This document shows positions 33,352 through 46,069 of a stretch of 64,000 bases of DNA, piece after piece. The stretch is from Quercus robur (taxonomy: Eukaryota > Streptophyta > Magnoliopsida > Fagales > Fagaceae). The stretch spans positions 30,957,530 to 31,021,529 of the forward strand of contig NC_065543.1 of NCBI RefSeq assembly GCF_932294415.1, written 5' to 3'. Both the position numbers and the translations under genes were made by a program. The notes under the pieces were generated by a model. It did not search any database and was not told the DNA's origin. It saw only the letters and a program-made list of their open reading frames with translations. The stretch's first letter is position 1; each line of letters starts with the position of its first letter.

Positions 33352-33944
33352 ACTTAAGCTCCCAAGCATTAATAATTTAAATGATTCATAAGTGTAAATT
33401 GATTTGATTGAGTGACAATTACAATTTCATAGATAAAAAATGGAGCTAGATGGTCAAGCTCAAAATCTTTGTTCTTTTCCGCAAGAATATATTATTTTTG
33501 ACAATATTGGGCTACTTGCAGCCAAATTTCCAATGCACAAACGGACATGAAGAGATATTTTTACATATTTTTTCTACATTCATGAGGTGGAATGGATTGA
33601 ATTAAGTCAGTCCAAATTGAACCATTACTATATGTTACATCACCAACTTGAAATTACCAGAAACTTGTATAATCAGATAGGGACCAATCTACCTACACAA
33701 TATTTGATATTTCTACGGGCAGGGCCTGAACTTATTGTCCTCTTTAACCTTTTGTTTTTCTTTTTGTTATTTTCTCCCCTTCCCGTTTTGTTCTAGGACA
33801 AGTATGGACCATCCAAACTCAATTAGGATAAAGTTCCACTAATCTATGCTCCTCCTTTGCTTCCTCATATTCTTTTCCTTTTGCCTTTTACTTTACTTTA
33901 TGGGACTAAAAAGAGTGGTCATGGACTAAATGTTGAATCTTTAA

Positions 33945-34098
33945 TAGTCCATTTGGATTGGGGGAGAGAGATGAGGAGTTGAGTAGAATAGAGTAGAGTA
34001 GATTTAGTCCAAAATTAGCCTACTTTTAGCGAACTCTACTCTACTCTACTCCCCTCCACTTCCCCACCTTCCCCCTTCAATTCAAACAGGCCCTAACA
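33945..34098. mobile_element. Short MITE with purine-rich inverted repeats
   Basis: GTCCATTTGGATTGGGGGAG on the left, and on the reversed right end GGCCTGTTTGAATTGAAGGG. Inside, GAGTAGAATAGAGTAGAGTAG faces a CTACTCTACTCTACTCC complement. The target duplication is unclear. Confidence 0.5.
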
Positions 34099-34132
34099 CT
34101 TTTAATTCAATTGAGAAAAGTGGGTACAAAAT

Positions 34133-34477
34133 GAACAAGGTTTCTCTCCAAATTAGTTTGGAGAGAAATCATTCAAACTTCTCTTATATATTTTTAATGT
34201 ATGTAAATTTTGAAAATCTAACCGTTACATTACATATTATTTATGTTCTTCACATACATGTCAAATTTCATTCAAATCAAATGTATTAAAATTTAAACAT
34301 TTGATTGATGACATAACTATTGATATTTGATTTTCTTGAAATTTTGCAAGATTAGAAGATATAATTTGAACATACAATTCAACGGTTAGATTTTAAAAAT
34401 TCAAATCCATTAAAAATATATATATAAGAGGAGTTTGAAGGTTTCTCTCCAAATTATTTTGAAGAGAAACCTTTTCT
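34133..34477. mobile_element. Mutator-like MITE with 10-bp target duplication
   Basis: Long terminal inverted repeats: GAACAAGGTTTCTCTCCAAA, and on the reversed right end AGAAAAGGTTTCTCTTCAAA. The homology continues inward for roughly 90 bp. GGTACAAAAT flanks both sides (34123-34132, 34478-34487). The 9-10 bp duplication size suggests Mutator-type transposase in trans. Confidence 0.8.
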
Positions 34478-34489
34478 GGTACAAAATAT

Positions 34490-35460
34490 TCCATTGTTCC
34501 TAATTCAATTTAATTAGTTTATATATATATATATATATAACATTTTTCATAATTTTTTATCACAATTATTGACATAGCTGAAAATGATATGTGACCTACA
34601 TGATAGTAATATTAATATTAATTGCTTCAATCATAACTTGACAACTTAACAAATTATTAAAAAAAAATTGTGAAAAAAATATTTTTAATGAGAAATTTTG
34701 TTCTCATTATCAATTAGGAATAAGAAAGTGTAGTTTATTTAAATGCCAATCAAATTCTGATGAAAATTCTAGTTGCTGATGCTTAGGAAAAAAGAAAAAT
34801 AAAATGGAATATGCTAGTTGTTGGAAACTAGCTTAAAAAAATCAAACAACTGAATAAAAAATAGTTCTTTCTCTCTCCTCTCATCACTTTGTTTTAGTCT
34901 CCTTGCTTCTCTCTCAAAGAGTCAAATGTCTCACATAACCCAAACAGAAAATACGAAACAAAATCCAATTCTTATTATAACAACAAAGTTGAATCAGAAC
35001 AAGAAAATAAGAAAAAAAGAAAAAGAAAAAAGAGATAGGCTGATCTGACTCAATTTGGCGGTGGGGAGGCAGAGAAGGTGGCGCTGAATGGTGACTCCGC
35101 CGGCTTTGTCCTTCTGGTGTGGAGGTCCTAAAGGAGAAGAGGTAGGAAAAAAAAATCGTATGGATGAAAAATAAAATAAAGAGAGGAATGGAAAAATAAA
35201 ATAAAGAATAAGAAATTAAAATTGAGAAATGCTACTATAATATTTTCACAATATTTTCATAATAAATCTTATGTGGAAGGTTGTTATTGGCAATTATTGC
35301 TCCAAAAAACTTTTATTATTAATGAAGGAAAGTATTTGATTTGATTTTTTTGACAAAATATGAAGAAATAATACAACTCTGAAATAAGTTCATATAGGTA
35401 GGAAAATATAAAATTCCAATATCATTTGTCTTTGAAGCTTCTTCTTTGATGACTTTTGTT
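34490..35460. other. AT-rich stretch, no gene seen
   Basis: Contains a (TA)n run near 34520. A GC-richer patch at 35040-35140 reads on the minus strand after a TTTAG acceptor-like site but is too short to assign. Confidence 0.4.
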
Positions 35461-35467
35461 TTGTAGC

Positions 35468-35930
35468 TTATCGATGATTGATCAGATCTTGATGGAACCA
35501 GTTATCGTCATTTGGTTCCGCATCTTCAACATTAGAGGCAGAACTCATTGATGGGATGGCATCATCATTGTCTTCTTGTTTTGATCCACTTGCATCATTA
35601 TTTGCGTTTGTTAATGGTTTTGTATCAAGAACTTGAAATGTGTTTTTGTCTGAAGTTTGATCTGCTTTTTTCTTGATTTCACAATTCTCCAATGTTTCCT
35701 ACACCAAAGTATGTTTATTAAATTATATTGTAGATATATTTTTTTTTGAATGAATTTGCAAATAAATATAGCAGTAGAAAGTTTACTTTTGTGGTATTAG
35801 CATTATTTGTGGGTGGATCACTTGGATCATTATTTGTGTGTGGAGATGGTTTTGTATCAATAACTTCAAATGTTTTGTTGTCAGAAGCCTGTTTAGGACT
35901 TTTCTTGATTTCATCCTTTTGCGGTGGTTC
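35468..35930 (-). CDS. 3' end of an unknown gene: two homologous phase-0 exons
   Basis: Exon A is 35930-35787 (144 nt, 48 codons) after acceptor TGTTTTAG and before donor GTAAAC. The 88-bp intron ends TTGGTGTAG. Exon B is 35698-35468 (231 nt, 77 codons with TAA). The two exons are homologous: Asp-Glu-Ile-Lys-Lys/Cys-Glu-Ile-Lys-Lys, then Ala-Ser-Asp-Asn-Lys-Thr-Phe-Glu-Val-Ile-Asp-Thr-Lys-Pro against Thr-Ser-Asp-Lys-Asn-Thr-Phe-Gln-Val-Leu-Asp-Thr-Lys-Pro, then Asn-Asn-Asp. Exon B ends in an acidic, Ser-rich tail. No known domain is recognised; the protein looks disordered. Upstream exons were not found with confidence. Confidence 0.45.
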
Positions 35931-36578
35931 CTAAAACACAGTCTGTGGATTAAAACACAATGTTTGATTTTGCAAATAACGGTAAGTTTGTAATTGTTGA
36001 CAGCTTACTGTTGTGCTATGATCAAGTTTCATTGCCGTTTAATCATTTGAAATGTTGTCAAACAACTTTTCAATTGTATATAATTCCTAAGAAAAGTATA
36101 AAAATAAAAAGACATAGAAAAAATACTATGGAAACCCAATGAGGGAAACAGAAACCATAAATACATGTGACCAAATCTAATAGTGGAGAAGTTCTAGAGT
36201 AAATGCAACTTATTTGATCAGAGTAACGTAAAGAGTAATCATTCAATTATCACTGGCTTGGGCATGAACATTTTTACAAATGCCTCTAATTGAACAGTAG
36301 CAATAGTAGTCTAAAAGTTATCAAATATAAAAGTTACATATCCCCTATCGAGATACTGCAAATAAAAAATTGCCTGCAATTTAGGTCTTCCTTCCAATTT
36401 CATTTAAAATTTGTCATTAAATATATATCATTCTCACATGAAATAGATCTATAAAATTAATTAAAAATATTTTTTCATAAATTAATTACATACTTTCAAC
36501 TTCATATATTAATTGGGAAGACGTATTGAAAATATGTGGAAGACGTATTGCTCAAAAAAGAACTAAAGACGTAATTTA

Positions 36579-36715
36579 TATAATGTTTGAACTAAAGAAC
36601 TAATTTGCTTTGCTTTCTTTCTTTCTTTCTTTCTTTTTTTTTCTTTTTTAACTAATTTGAACTAAAGAACAAATTTTTTTTAACTAATTTGAACTAAAGA
36701 ACTAATTTTTTGAAG
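36579..36715. repeat. AACTAATTTGAACTAAAGAA tandem repeat with (TTTC)n
   Basis: Three to four degenerate units containing GAACTAAAGAACTAATTT are interleaved with a (TTTC)n run at about 36609-36640. Confidence 0.7.
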
Positions 36716-36980
36716 TATGTAATTAACTAATTAACTAAATAAGAGCAAAACATTTTACAATACGTCTTTCAAGTTAATTACATATTTAATGGTTAGTTGA
36801 AACTTGCAAGTAAGACCCACCCAGATTAATAGGATGCATAAAATGTTTACTATAATGTTTTGCTCTTCTTGAAAGACGTATTTTAATGGGATGCATCAAT
36901 TTTCCATACATATTTCAAGTTAATTACATATTTAATGGGAAGTTGAAACTGATACATCCTAGGTGGGGAGAGAGATTTAG

Positions 36981-37600
36981 GCCTTATAAATCTTGACTAA
37001 AAAACACAATCTTAGCACAAAATAAAACAAATGCACAGTGACTTAAAATTGAAACCATGAATATCAAACCATGTCTAAACCAAAGATCATGATAAACACA
37101 ATTATGCAGAAAAAAATACTGCAAAAATTGAAACACCAGGAAAACAATTTGCTTTGATTCTAAAACCCAATCCATGTTATACAATCATGATATTGAAGTA
37201 CGTTCTGATATCAATTGTTGAAAAACAGCAGAAGCAAATAGAATTAAAAACCCAACAATCAAAAAACTCAAAAAGAACAGACCCAAAAGAGGTAGAGATC
37301 TAATTAAAACACCCAGCAATCAAAAATTCAACACCCTAAAAAAGATGCAGTAAACAATCAGCCACACCATAGTAGCCTTATAAATCTTGATTAACAAACA
37401 CAATCTTAGCACAAAATAAAAACACTTGCACAGTGACTTAAAATTAAAACCATGAATATCAAACCAAGTCTAAACCAAAGACCACAATAAACACAATTAT
37501 GTAGAAAAATTACTGCAGAAAATTGAAACACTAGAAAAACAATTTGCTTTGATTCTAAAACCCAATCCATGTTATACAATCATGATATTGAAGTAGATAG
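36981..37600. repeat. Direct duplication, offset 394 bp
   Basis: 36981-37205 and 37375-37597 share GCCTTATAAATCTTGA, CACAATCTTAGCACAAAATA and TTTGCTTTGATTCTAAAACC at an offset of 394 bp, with few differences. Confidence 0.8.
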
Positions 37601-37879
37601 TGGAAGCAAACACCACAGCACTATGCTAAGAAATCATAGTCACACTAAGTAGTTGGAATCACATAGAAATTATAAAAAGAATCTAATAAGGGAAACAGAA
37701 ACCATAAAGCAAAATAATGGGGCAAAAAAGAATTGAGATGTAGAGATGCCTCAACCGAAGCAAGCAAGTTCTGTCAGTATTTATACACCATGTAGAAAGG
37801 AAGACAGGAAGGAAGGAAATCAAATAGGCAGCTGTTATTGCGAAATGGTAGAGCAAGAAGGTGGGTAGCTTTCAAACTC

Positions 37880-38130
37880 CCTATTTTCTCATGCAATACC
37901 TGAAGGCTTAAAGGATTTTTTTTTTTTTTTTTTCCCTTTAAGCTTCCCTCCACATTACAATCTTCAAACTCTCTGTCTCCTCACGTCTCTATTTGGTCAC
38001 GCAAAACCCTGAAGGCTTCAACCTTTTTTTTTTTTTTTTTTTTGCTTTCTTTAAGCTGAAAAGGCTCACACAAAACCTTGAAGGCTTCAACGTTTTTTAT
38101 TTATTTATTTTTCCTTTAAACTGAACTGAA
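37880..38130. repeat. Three-copy tandem repeat with T-runs
   Basis: Each unit has CCTGAAGGCTT or CTTGAAGGCTTCAAC followed by a T-run and a CCTTTAAGC/CTTTAAACTGAA block. The period is about 85-100 bp. Confidence 0.6.
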
Positions 38131-38393
38131 AAGGCTTTAGGTTGGGCTTGATAGTGGAACTAAATAAATAAGAGGTGGGCTGGATTAATTATATGAATTT
38201 ATTATATGATGATAGTAAAAGTAAATAAATAAGTAGTGGACTGCATTTATAAGGCTGGGATTTATAGGGCTAAAAATTGTAAAAACCATTTTAAAATTGT
38301 AGGACAAATTATATTAAAAAGATGACGTGGCAGTTGATGTGGCGCAACGTGAGAGAAGCAGCATTAAACACTATGCTTCAGCTTTTAGTAATA

Positions 38394-40214
38394 CTAGTCG
38401 CTAACCCGTGCGATGCACGGGAAATGTATTGAGTACAATATATAATTTAATCTTTGTTTATTTTACTACAACACCAAAATTGAATTTGTAAAATAAAATC
38501 ATATAGCTAAAACATTTGTTAACAGCTATACGTTTCAGAAATTTATTAAACTATATTATTATTATTATTATTATCAACTTAACAGTATTTTAATATATGA
38601 TACCAACATGCTTCAAGAAAATGTCCAACACTAAAAACAATTTCGAAAACAAACTCAACTAAACAGTTTGATGAATAAATATATTACAATCTATAATATA
38701 AGCCAAGAAATAAACTTTGAAACCAATATGAACAAAATCCACGTCAAACAAAACCATTTCGATCATTAAGAATATGACTCACTAAAGTCATGAAAAACAC
38801 AGGATTCATTACAAAAAAAAAAAAAAAAAAAAAAAACATCTTTAGTCTTTATAGATTTTGCCTAAGTACCCAAATACGATGACACATACTCACACAAAAA
38901 TCATTAAAGAAAGAATCAAAGAACATACACAACATGTACATATGCTATGAAAGTAAAAATAAGAAAAACAAAAGAGACGTAAACACGGACAATTAAAGAA
39001 AAATATAGGAAAAAAAAGTTAGGAATAGAAATATAAGATAAAGATGAGTTACCCTCAAAAAGAATAATCCATGGATATTCATTGAAATCTTCTAGATAAT
39101 TTCTGATAATAGAAAAAATAAAACCCAAAAGTTATGATGTTAAAACTTCCAAAAGGCCAAAATTTTTTTTTTTTTTTTTAAATCAGAAGATTCAAAGCTT
39201 CAAAAGTATTGAAATAAAACAATATATATATATATATATATATATAATTATGCAATAGAGAAATACAATAGAAAGAAGGGAATCCATGATTATAGCTTTT
39301 CTACTATTGAAATTGGCCAGACAATTAAATGTATTGCAAAAAATGAACTTAAAAATTCATATGTAAACCAAACAATTAGAAGATTTTGAGCCAAGAATTT
39401 ATTAAAACAAAACAAAAATTATGTGACTACACAATGGAGAAATATAATAAACAAAAAAAATATGTCTATACAACATAGAAATATTAGAGAAATATGAGTT
39501 ACCTTTTAAATGTTAAAATTCAAAATATTAAAACTTTTAAAAGGTTAAAAAAATTTGAAGATTTAATTAAAAGATTCAGGCCCAACAATTAAATAAACAA
39601 AACAACAATTGACAAACTTATAAGAAAAAGCAACAAATCTATAATTTTTATTGAACAAATCAAATAATCCTAACCTTGATGCATTGACCGAAGAAGGAGA
39701 GGAGTCCAATACATAAGTGGAATATGTGAATTGTGAAGCATGAGCCGCCCTCAAAAAAAATCTTGAAGAAAAATAAGTTTTAAGGAGAAAATTGCGTTGC
39801 GGCAAAAGAAGATAATAGCAGATCTAATCATAAAATTTAAAATAAAAAGAATTTAAAATAAAAATAATAATAAAATAGTGGTGACCAACGGCCATACATA
39901 TAAATATAAGATATTGACCAACCTTTATAAAAAGATGTCAGTTTCAATATTCACTTTGTGGTGAGGGTTCTCAAACATCATCTTCTCCGCGAATAGTTTT
40001 TGGGCCTTAGGTTTTCTACGCAAGTAATTCTTAAATAGGAGAGAGTAGAGGCGGTGGGAGAGTGTCCTTATTTGGCTAGAAGTCTAATTTGCATTGGAAA
40101 AAGAAAACAGTGATGAGGTGGAAAATTTAATTTAATTTAAATATTGTGCTAACGTGGAAAATTAATCTAAATATTGTGTTGACATGGAAAATTATGGGAG
40201 CTTCAAAAGTTTCG

Positions 40215-40248
<34 letters not shown>
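38394..40248 (-). mobile_element. Non-autonomous Helitron
   Basis: Read on the minus strand it begins TCTATATATA (40248 downward), followed by AAAACCGAAACTTTTGAAGC. It ends with hairpin CCCGTGCATCGCACGGG, spacer TTAGCGA and CTAG (38397-38394), then host T. That is the canonical Helitron 3' end: stem-loop plus CTRR, inserting before T. The length is 1855 bp. No Rep/helicase code is present, so it depends on other elements. No captured gene is recognised; short frames inside have no domain. Confidence 0.75.
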
Positions 40249-40249
<1 letters not shown>

Positions 40250-40275
40250 TAGCTTTTTAACCTGCACTATGTGCG
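40249..40275 (-). mobile_element. 3' terminus of a second Helitron
   Basis: On the minus strand: hairpin CCGCACATAGTGCAGG, spacer TTAAAAAG, then CTAG at 40252-40249. The next base is the first base of the neighbouring Helitron. The body extends to the right, but I could not place its 5' end. Confidence 0.65.
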
Positions 40276-41480
40276 GAACCTTTTTATTTATATTTATTAG
40301 AAAGAATTTATTTTTAATAATATTTAAATACACTTTTACCACGTACTAAACACCCAACACATATCTCCATTTACAAATCTAATTACAAACACCATAGGCA
40401 GATACCAAAAACTAATTTAACCTAAATCTAATACAAAATGCTCAAAACAAATCTCTTAAAACAGAAGTTCAAAGCCCTATAAAAGCTCAAATCTCTTAAA
40501 ACAGTACACCAATATAAGAAATTTGAGTGGTTTATTCTATCTAGGCACAAAGTTAAAAGTAACCTCCAACTTTTTATAGCTTATCTAGACCTTCAAATGC
40601 TTTAATGTGTCTATAAGTCTCTTATCAAGCTCTCTGATCTGTTCAACCTCACCCTTTGATATTTCAAAATTAATATATGCCTGTCATTAAACAAATAAAT
40701 GCATTATTACTACTAGTTTTCTCAAAAGTAACATACTCAACATGCTTTTAAAAAAATGCCAAAGCTTTATTACAATCTAGACAAATTGTAATATTAGTAA
40801 CCAAAAAAATGGTTGTTGCATCTACAAAATTTTGATATATCAAGCGAAAAACAAATCAAACAATAAGACAGCCCCTAAATAGGGCACATAAATAAATGAA
40901 AGAAGGAATATATTATGTGCATTTTGGGTACTTATTTTTTATATATAGTAAAATTTGTAAGAGAGATGAGAGTAAGATAAAAGAATATGTGTTGATGAGA
41001 AAAGGAGGATCAGAAAACCAAAATATCAAACTGTGGTCTGTAATCAATCATAGAAACAAATATTGGAGTATAAAATCTAATCTAATTAGAAGATAAGTTT
41101 AATTCACTTATGCAAACCTGTATGCAAAAACCAAGTCCAAGTTCAATACCACTGCCACCACCAAATTAGTAAAAATCTCCAATGTAAGATCACACTCACA
41201 GACCCACAATTTTTTTACAAATATACTTTCAAAAACACCGAGCCACCTCTAAATCAAACCCAAATTCACTGAACTAACAATTCATTCTCATTGACAAATT
41301 AAAAAATTTGTAGAGAAAATCCAAACTCTAATCTCAATGCACAAAGCCACCAAGAAATAAATCACAAACAAACCAAACCTACTTATCAGTTTTCCCTAAT
41401 TTTCAAGTACATAATCTTAAAGAGAAAAATATAGAAGGGTTCCAACTTGGGAGCCCTATAAGAATTAGAGTCATTTTAAG

Positions 41481-43519
41481 ATTAAGTTTCATATTCTTCC
41501 AAGAAGAGAAAAAATGATTATGAGGAGATAGAAATAAGGATTTACCACCAAACTTTCTATGGATTATACAACCAAATTGTTATGGATTTCAATAATAAAT
41601 TTTTCTATTTTATCTACTAAGAAACTATATTGGGATTTTTGGAATTCTCATTTAACTTCATCCAGTAGAGATGCCATGATTGAAAAACATACACAAACAC
41701 ATATATTAACTTAACACACAGTCAATGTTGCAACTCTGTCACCCAAAACAAATCAAAAATTGAAGTGAAATGAACCAAAATACTCATCTAATCTTCCTCA
41801 TCTCCAGGGTAATATAACCTTGGATTGTACTTCTTTTTTTATTCAATTTCAATTTCAAGGAGATGGAGAGTCATCATTGCTGTTGGGAAATTTAGACCCC
41901 GGTTGATAGAATTAACAAGTTTTAAACCCAAGTTGTTAATTAGATTTATTATGAATAAAACTTGTTAAAACAAACAAACATCAATATCATGTCAAAATCA
42001 TGGAGCGGAAAAAATAAATAAGACAAGATATGATGACCTAGGAAAACCAATGAAACAAACTAGTTTCACAGTAAAAAACCTAGGGGAAAACCTTCCCGAA
42101 AAGCAATTAACTATAGTAAAGAAAAGTTTTAGATCTAGTACAAAACCTTTGTCTCTAGACTCTACAATCCCCGTAGATGAACTCATAGCAGAAACCTTTT
42201 ACCACTTCAGAACCTCTGAACTCTTCAATATATGAATGCCACCCTTTTTGCACAAATCCCAGTACGTGACTAACCAATGATGCACGGATCTCAGTACGTG
42301 ACTAACCAATGATGCACGTCTCCCAATACGTGACTAACACACCAACTAGAAGAAGATGTTGGCTGCAAAGTTCTTCACTTCATCAACAATGAAGATCAAG
42401 AAGTACTTGGTTACAAAACCCTAAGGCGCAAAGACGCAGTAGTTTCTTTCAGAGAGAATAAGGCTTCAGTCACCTTTTGCATTTGTTGTCCTTGTATTCT
42501 CCTATGTGACGGCCTCTGAAATAAGTCTTATATATGTCTAGGGTTGTGAGAAGAGAAACCCTACACATACATGTTAGCATGGACCAAAAATTAGATCTGG
42601 AAATCTGAATTTCGTAAAGGTCGATCAATCGAGGAGGTGTCGAAGGGACAAAAATTTGCTCGATCAATCGACCTAGCTATCGAGAGGTGTCGAGATTGCA
42701 ATAAGAAGCAAGTGAAGAGCTTGACAAATAAGCCAAGTGTCGAGTAGCTACCGAGCTTTAAAATTCAGCACTTTCTCAGTTGATTCTTGGACAGACTTAC
42801 ACGACTTTAACACTTGAACTTGAAACAAGGTTTCTTGAAGTATTAAACACATCCTAGATCTACCTAAATACAAATAAAGTGCATTTTGTCAAAGGATTAG
42901 TCAATTACATAAAATAGTGACATATGTTCCTAATAAGTGAATCACATATGCCCTAACAGTTGCATCAACAAAACCTAAAGAAACAAATTTTTAGAATTAA
43001 GATACAGAAGAAAACAAATAGGGTAGAGACAGAAAGCATGATTAAGTTTCATATTCTTCCAAGAAGGGAAAAAATGATTATGAGGAGATAGAAATAGGGA
43101 TTTACCACCAAACCTTCTATGGATTACACAGCCAAACTGTCATGGATTTCAATAATAAATTTTTCTATTTTATCTAGCAACTATATTGGAATTTCTTGAA
43201 TTCTCATTTAACTTCATCCAACAAAGATGCCATGGTTGAAAAACATACACAAACACAGATATTAACCCAACACACAATCAATGTTGCAACCCTGTCACCC
43301 AAAACAAATCAAGAATTGAAGTGAAATGAACCAAAATACTCATCTAATCTTCTTCATCTCCAGGGTAATATAACCTTGGATTGTACAACTTCTTTTTTTT
43401 ATTCAATTTCAACTTCAAGGAGATGGAGAGTCATCGTTGCATCAACAAAAACCTAAAGAAACAAATTTTTAGAATTAAGATACAGAAGAAAACAAATAGG
43501 GTAGAGATAGAAAGAATGA
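41481..43519. repeat. Tandem duplication (about 477 bp), first copy split by an LTR
   Basis: Copy 1 is 41481-41880 plus 42964-43040. Copy 2 is 43041-43519 and is uninterrupted. Shared landmarks include ATTAAGTTTCATATTCTTCC, CAGGGTAATATAACCTTGGA and GTTGCATCAACAAAA. Confidence 0.9.
41881..42958 (-). repeat. Solo copia LTR inside copy 1 of the duplication
   Basis: Ends TGTTGGGAAATTT ... ATATGCCCTAACA. Target duplication ATTGC (41876-41880) / GTTGC (42959-42963), with one mismatch. The empty site is visible in copy 2 at about 43437. A TATATAAG box reads on the minus strand at 42534-42527. Same family as 29502-30502. Confidence 0.9.
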
Positions 43520-43859
43520 TATCATAGCCTAAAGATTACTTCTAGATAGTACTGTTACCATAGTGAAGTTAGCAACAAAAAAAATGGAGATGTGAAGGTT
43601 TATTGGCATTTTAGAGTACATATGGAGATATGGGTATTGAAAATAAACTTTAAAAAATTAATTAAAAACAAAAGAATATTGCAAGAAATGCACCTATTGG
43701 AAAAATTTTAGACCATGTCAAGACGAAGTCTCTACTGTCATATATATGAAGTCATTCTATCCCTTTAACACCGCAAAAAATACCATAAGTCCATATACTA
43801 TAGACAATTTTTTTTGCAGAAAATAAAAACAAATAAATTAAATAGTTACTTCATAATTC

Positions 43860-43899
<40 letters not shown>

Positions 43900-45420
43900 C
43901 TCAATGTACAGCATAATAATTCCATACATTCCAAAAGAAAACATCAGAGAGAAATTTTAGATTCCATCTTATTTTTGTTGTTGAGTTTGAGGTATGTGTC
44001 TTAAAGCTTTCCTCATTGTATCCTTGCCCTTTCAGCAACATGCATATTAAACCAATTGAAACCCCTTTTTTAGAATAAAGCAATGCAGACTGCGGGGTGA
44101 TTAATGCTTCCCACTCTACCTAATTCTTTGTAATTGATTTGGACATCAATCACTGGACTTTTAAGAAAGATATTTATAGTTACATATCTCTAAGTAAATC
44201 AAACCCAAAAACAACTCTACTTTAAGCATCGTACTGCTATCAAATGTTAAAACACCAATATAACTCACACATATATTTAGCTCCATCTAGAGCTTTGGTG
44301 TGATTCCTAATTGACCAAACCATTTGTTAAGTCTAACGATTTTCTAATATAATTATGCATGCCAATTTTTAAGTCAATTGCTGATTTGTTGCTACCCTAT
44401 CTTTGTAGCTCTTTGAATCCGCCTTTTGCTCTCTATCCAAATAATAAATCATTTGTCCCTAGCTAGGATAAATAGAGGTATTCAGCTTAAATAGCTAAAA
44501 ATCATTATTATGTATCCATTAAAGTTGGGTATAAAAGTCAAGCATCCATACCAATTGCACTGTCTAAAAAAGCATAAAAATTTCATATAATTTAAACAAT
44601 AATAGATTTTGATAATCCTTAAATCAACTGAAATGTATATTAAATATGATTAGCTTTTAAGCAATAATGATCATTATGGAAATTTTTAGTTAATTCATGA
44701 TGATTATTACCTAATCTACCTAACCAACTGCACTATACAAATATGCATTAGTAACAACTTCTCAATTGTGAATGAAATTATCCAAAAAAAACCATCCATG
44801 ATGACCATGAACCATTTCAATGGATTTATTCTCCAGAACTTAAATAAGCATTACTTTTCTTGACCAATGGGTTTAATGATCTGGAAAAAAAAAAAAAAAA
44901 AAAAGCAAAAGCAAAATTGAGAGAATGCAGGGAGAAATGTTCTAATGATTCTGACCGTGATGTTCTCTCTCTAAGAGAGTATGTGTCTATACTTTTTTTG
45001 TAATGCTATAATGATAAACTACAGGTTCTAAATGAGATTCTCGATGGGACTCTAAGTTGGTGTGCCAAATCAAATTCCAATTGCGCTTTTGTTGGTTACT
45101 CTAGTCATGGATGGATACCTTTTGTAATTTAAGTTGAGAATTACATAATAGGATTGCGTGTTTTCTATTCTTGCATATTAGCTATCACAAAACTTAACTA
45201 CATTGACTTGCTAAAAAGAATTACAAAAATACATACAACTGTAATAACCTTCGAATATTTTTTATCATATGGTATAGCAAAAAAGGCATCAAATGAGGTA
45301 AATAACATGATGAAATAGATATATAGTACCTAAAAGAAGCACTAAAGGGAAACACATTACTTTATAATTGTGCGCTGTCTATTCTCTTCAGCAGTTCCAT
45401 CTCTCCATTGGAAACGAGAA
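43520..45420. other. AT-rich stretch, no gene seen
   Basis: Holds A-runs at about 43866-43898 and 44885-44904. No frame with coding character. Confidence 0.5.
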
Positions 45421-45867
45421 GGGTCATTCTGCCATACCCACCTTTTTTTTTTTTTTTTGGGTGGGTACGGTATCCACTTATAAATCTAACCATTGATTTC
45501 ACTTGTTTTGATCCTAGCCGTTTATGTGATTTTAATGAATTACTAGTTACCAGTCAAGCAGGTAACATATAAAATCAATCACAAAAAAAAAAAAAAAGAC
45601 GTTTGTTTTCTCTCTCTTTACTTCTCTGCTGCGTTCTTTTAATTCTGCTCCTTCTCATCGTTCTTGGCTGATCTTCACCTCGTCTTCATACAAATCTCAG
45701 GTAACTATTCTTCATACATTTTTCTTGAATTTATCGGCAAGATTTGGGTTTTTGAATGATGGGTTTAATGATTTATTTCAAGTGAAAGTGAGAGTAGGAT
45801 AGGTTTTTTCTTCATCCCTTCTCCCTTTTCCCTAAATTTATCGTCAAGATTTGGGCCTATTTGATTG

Positions 45868-45902
<35 letters not shown>

Positions 45903-46069
45903 GAATTTTGGAAAACAAGCGTTAGTAATGTTGTGAAATCTGAATTGAAATTTCAGAATAGGAAAATTCAAATTGCAAATCAAGCCACTTGCTTCGATTT
46001 TTCCCCAATGGAAACCCATGTGAAAATTTCCCATTGAAGAAAAACAAAGAAGAGAGGTCAGAAATCAAC

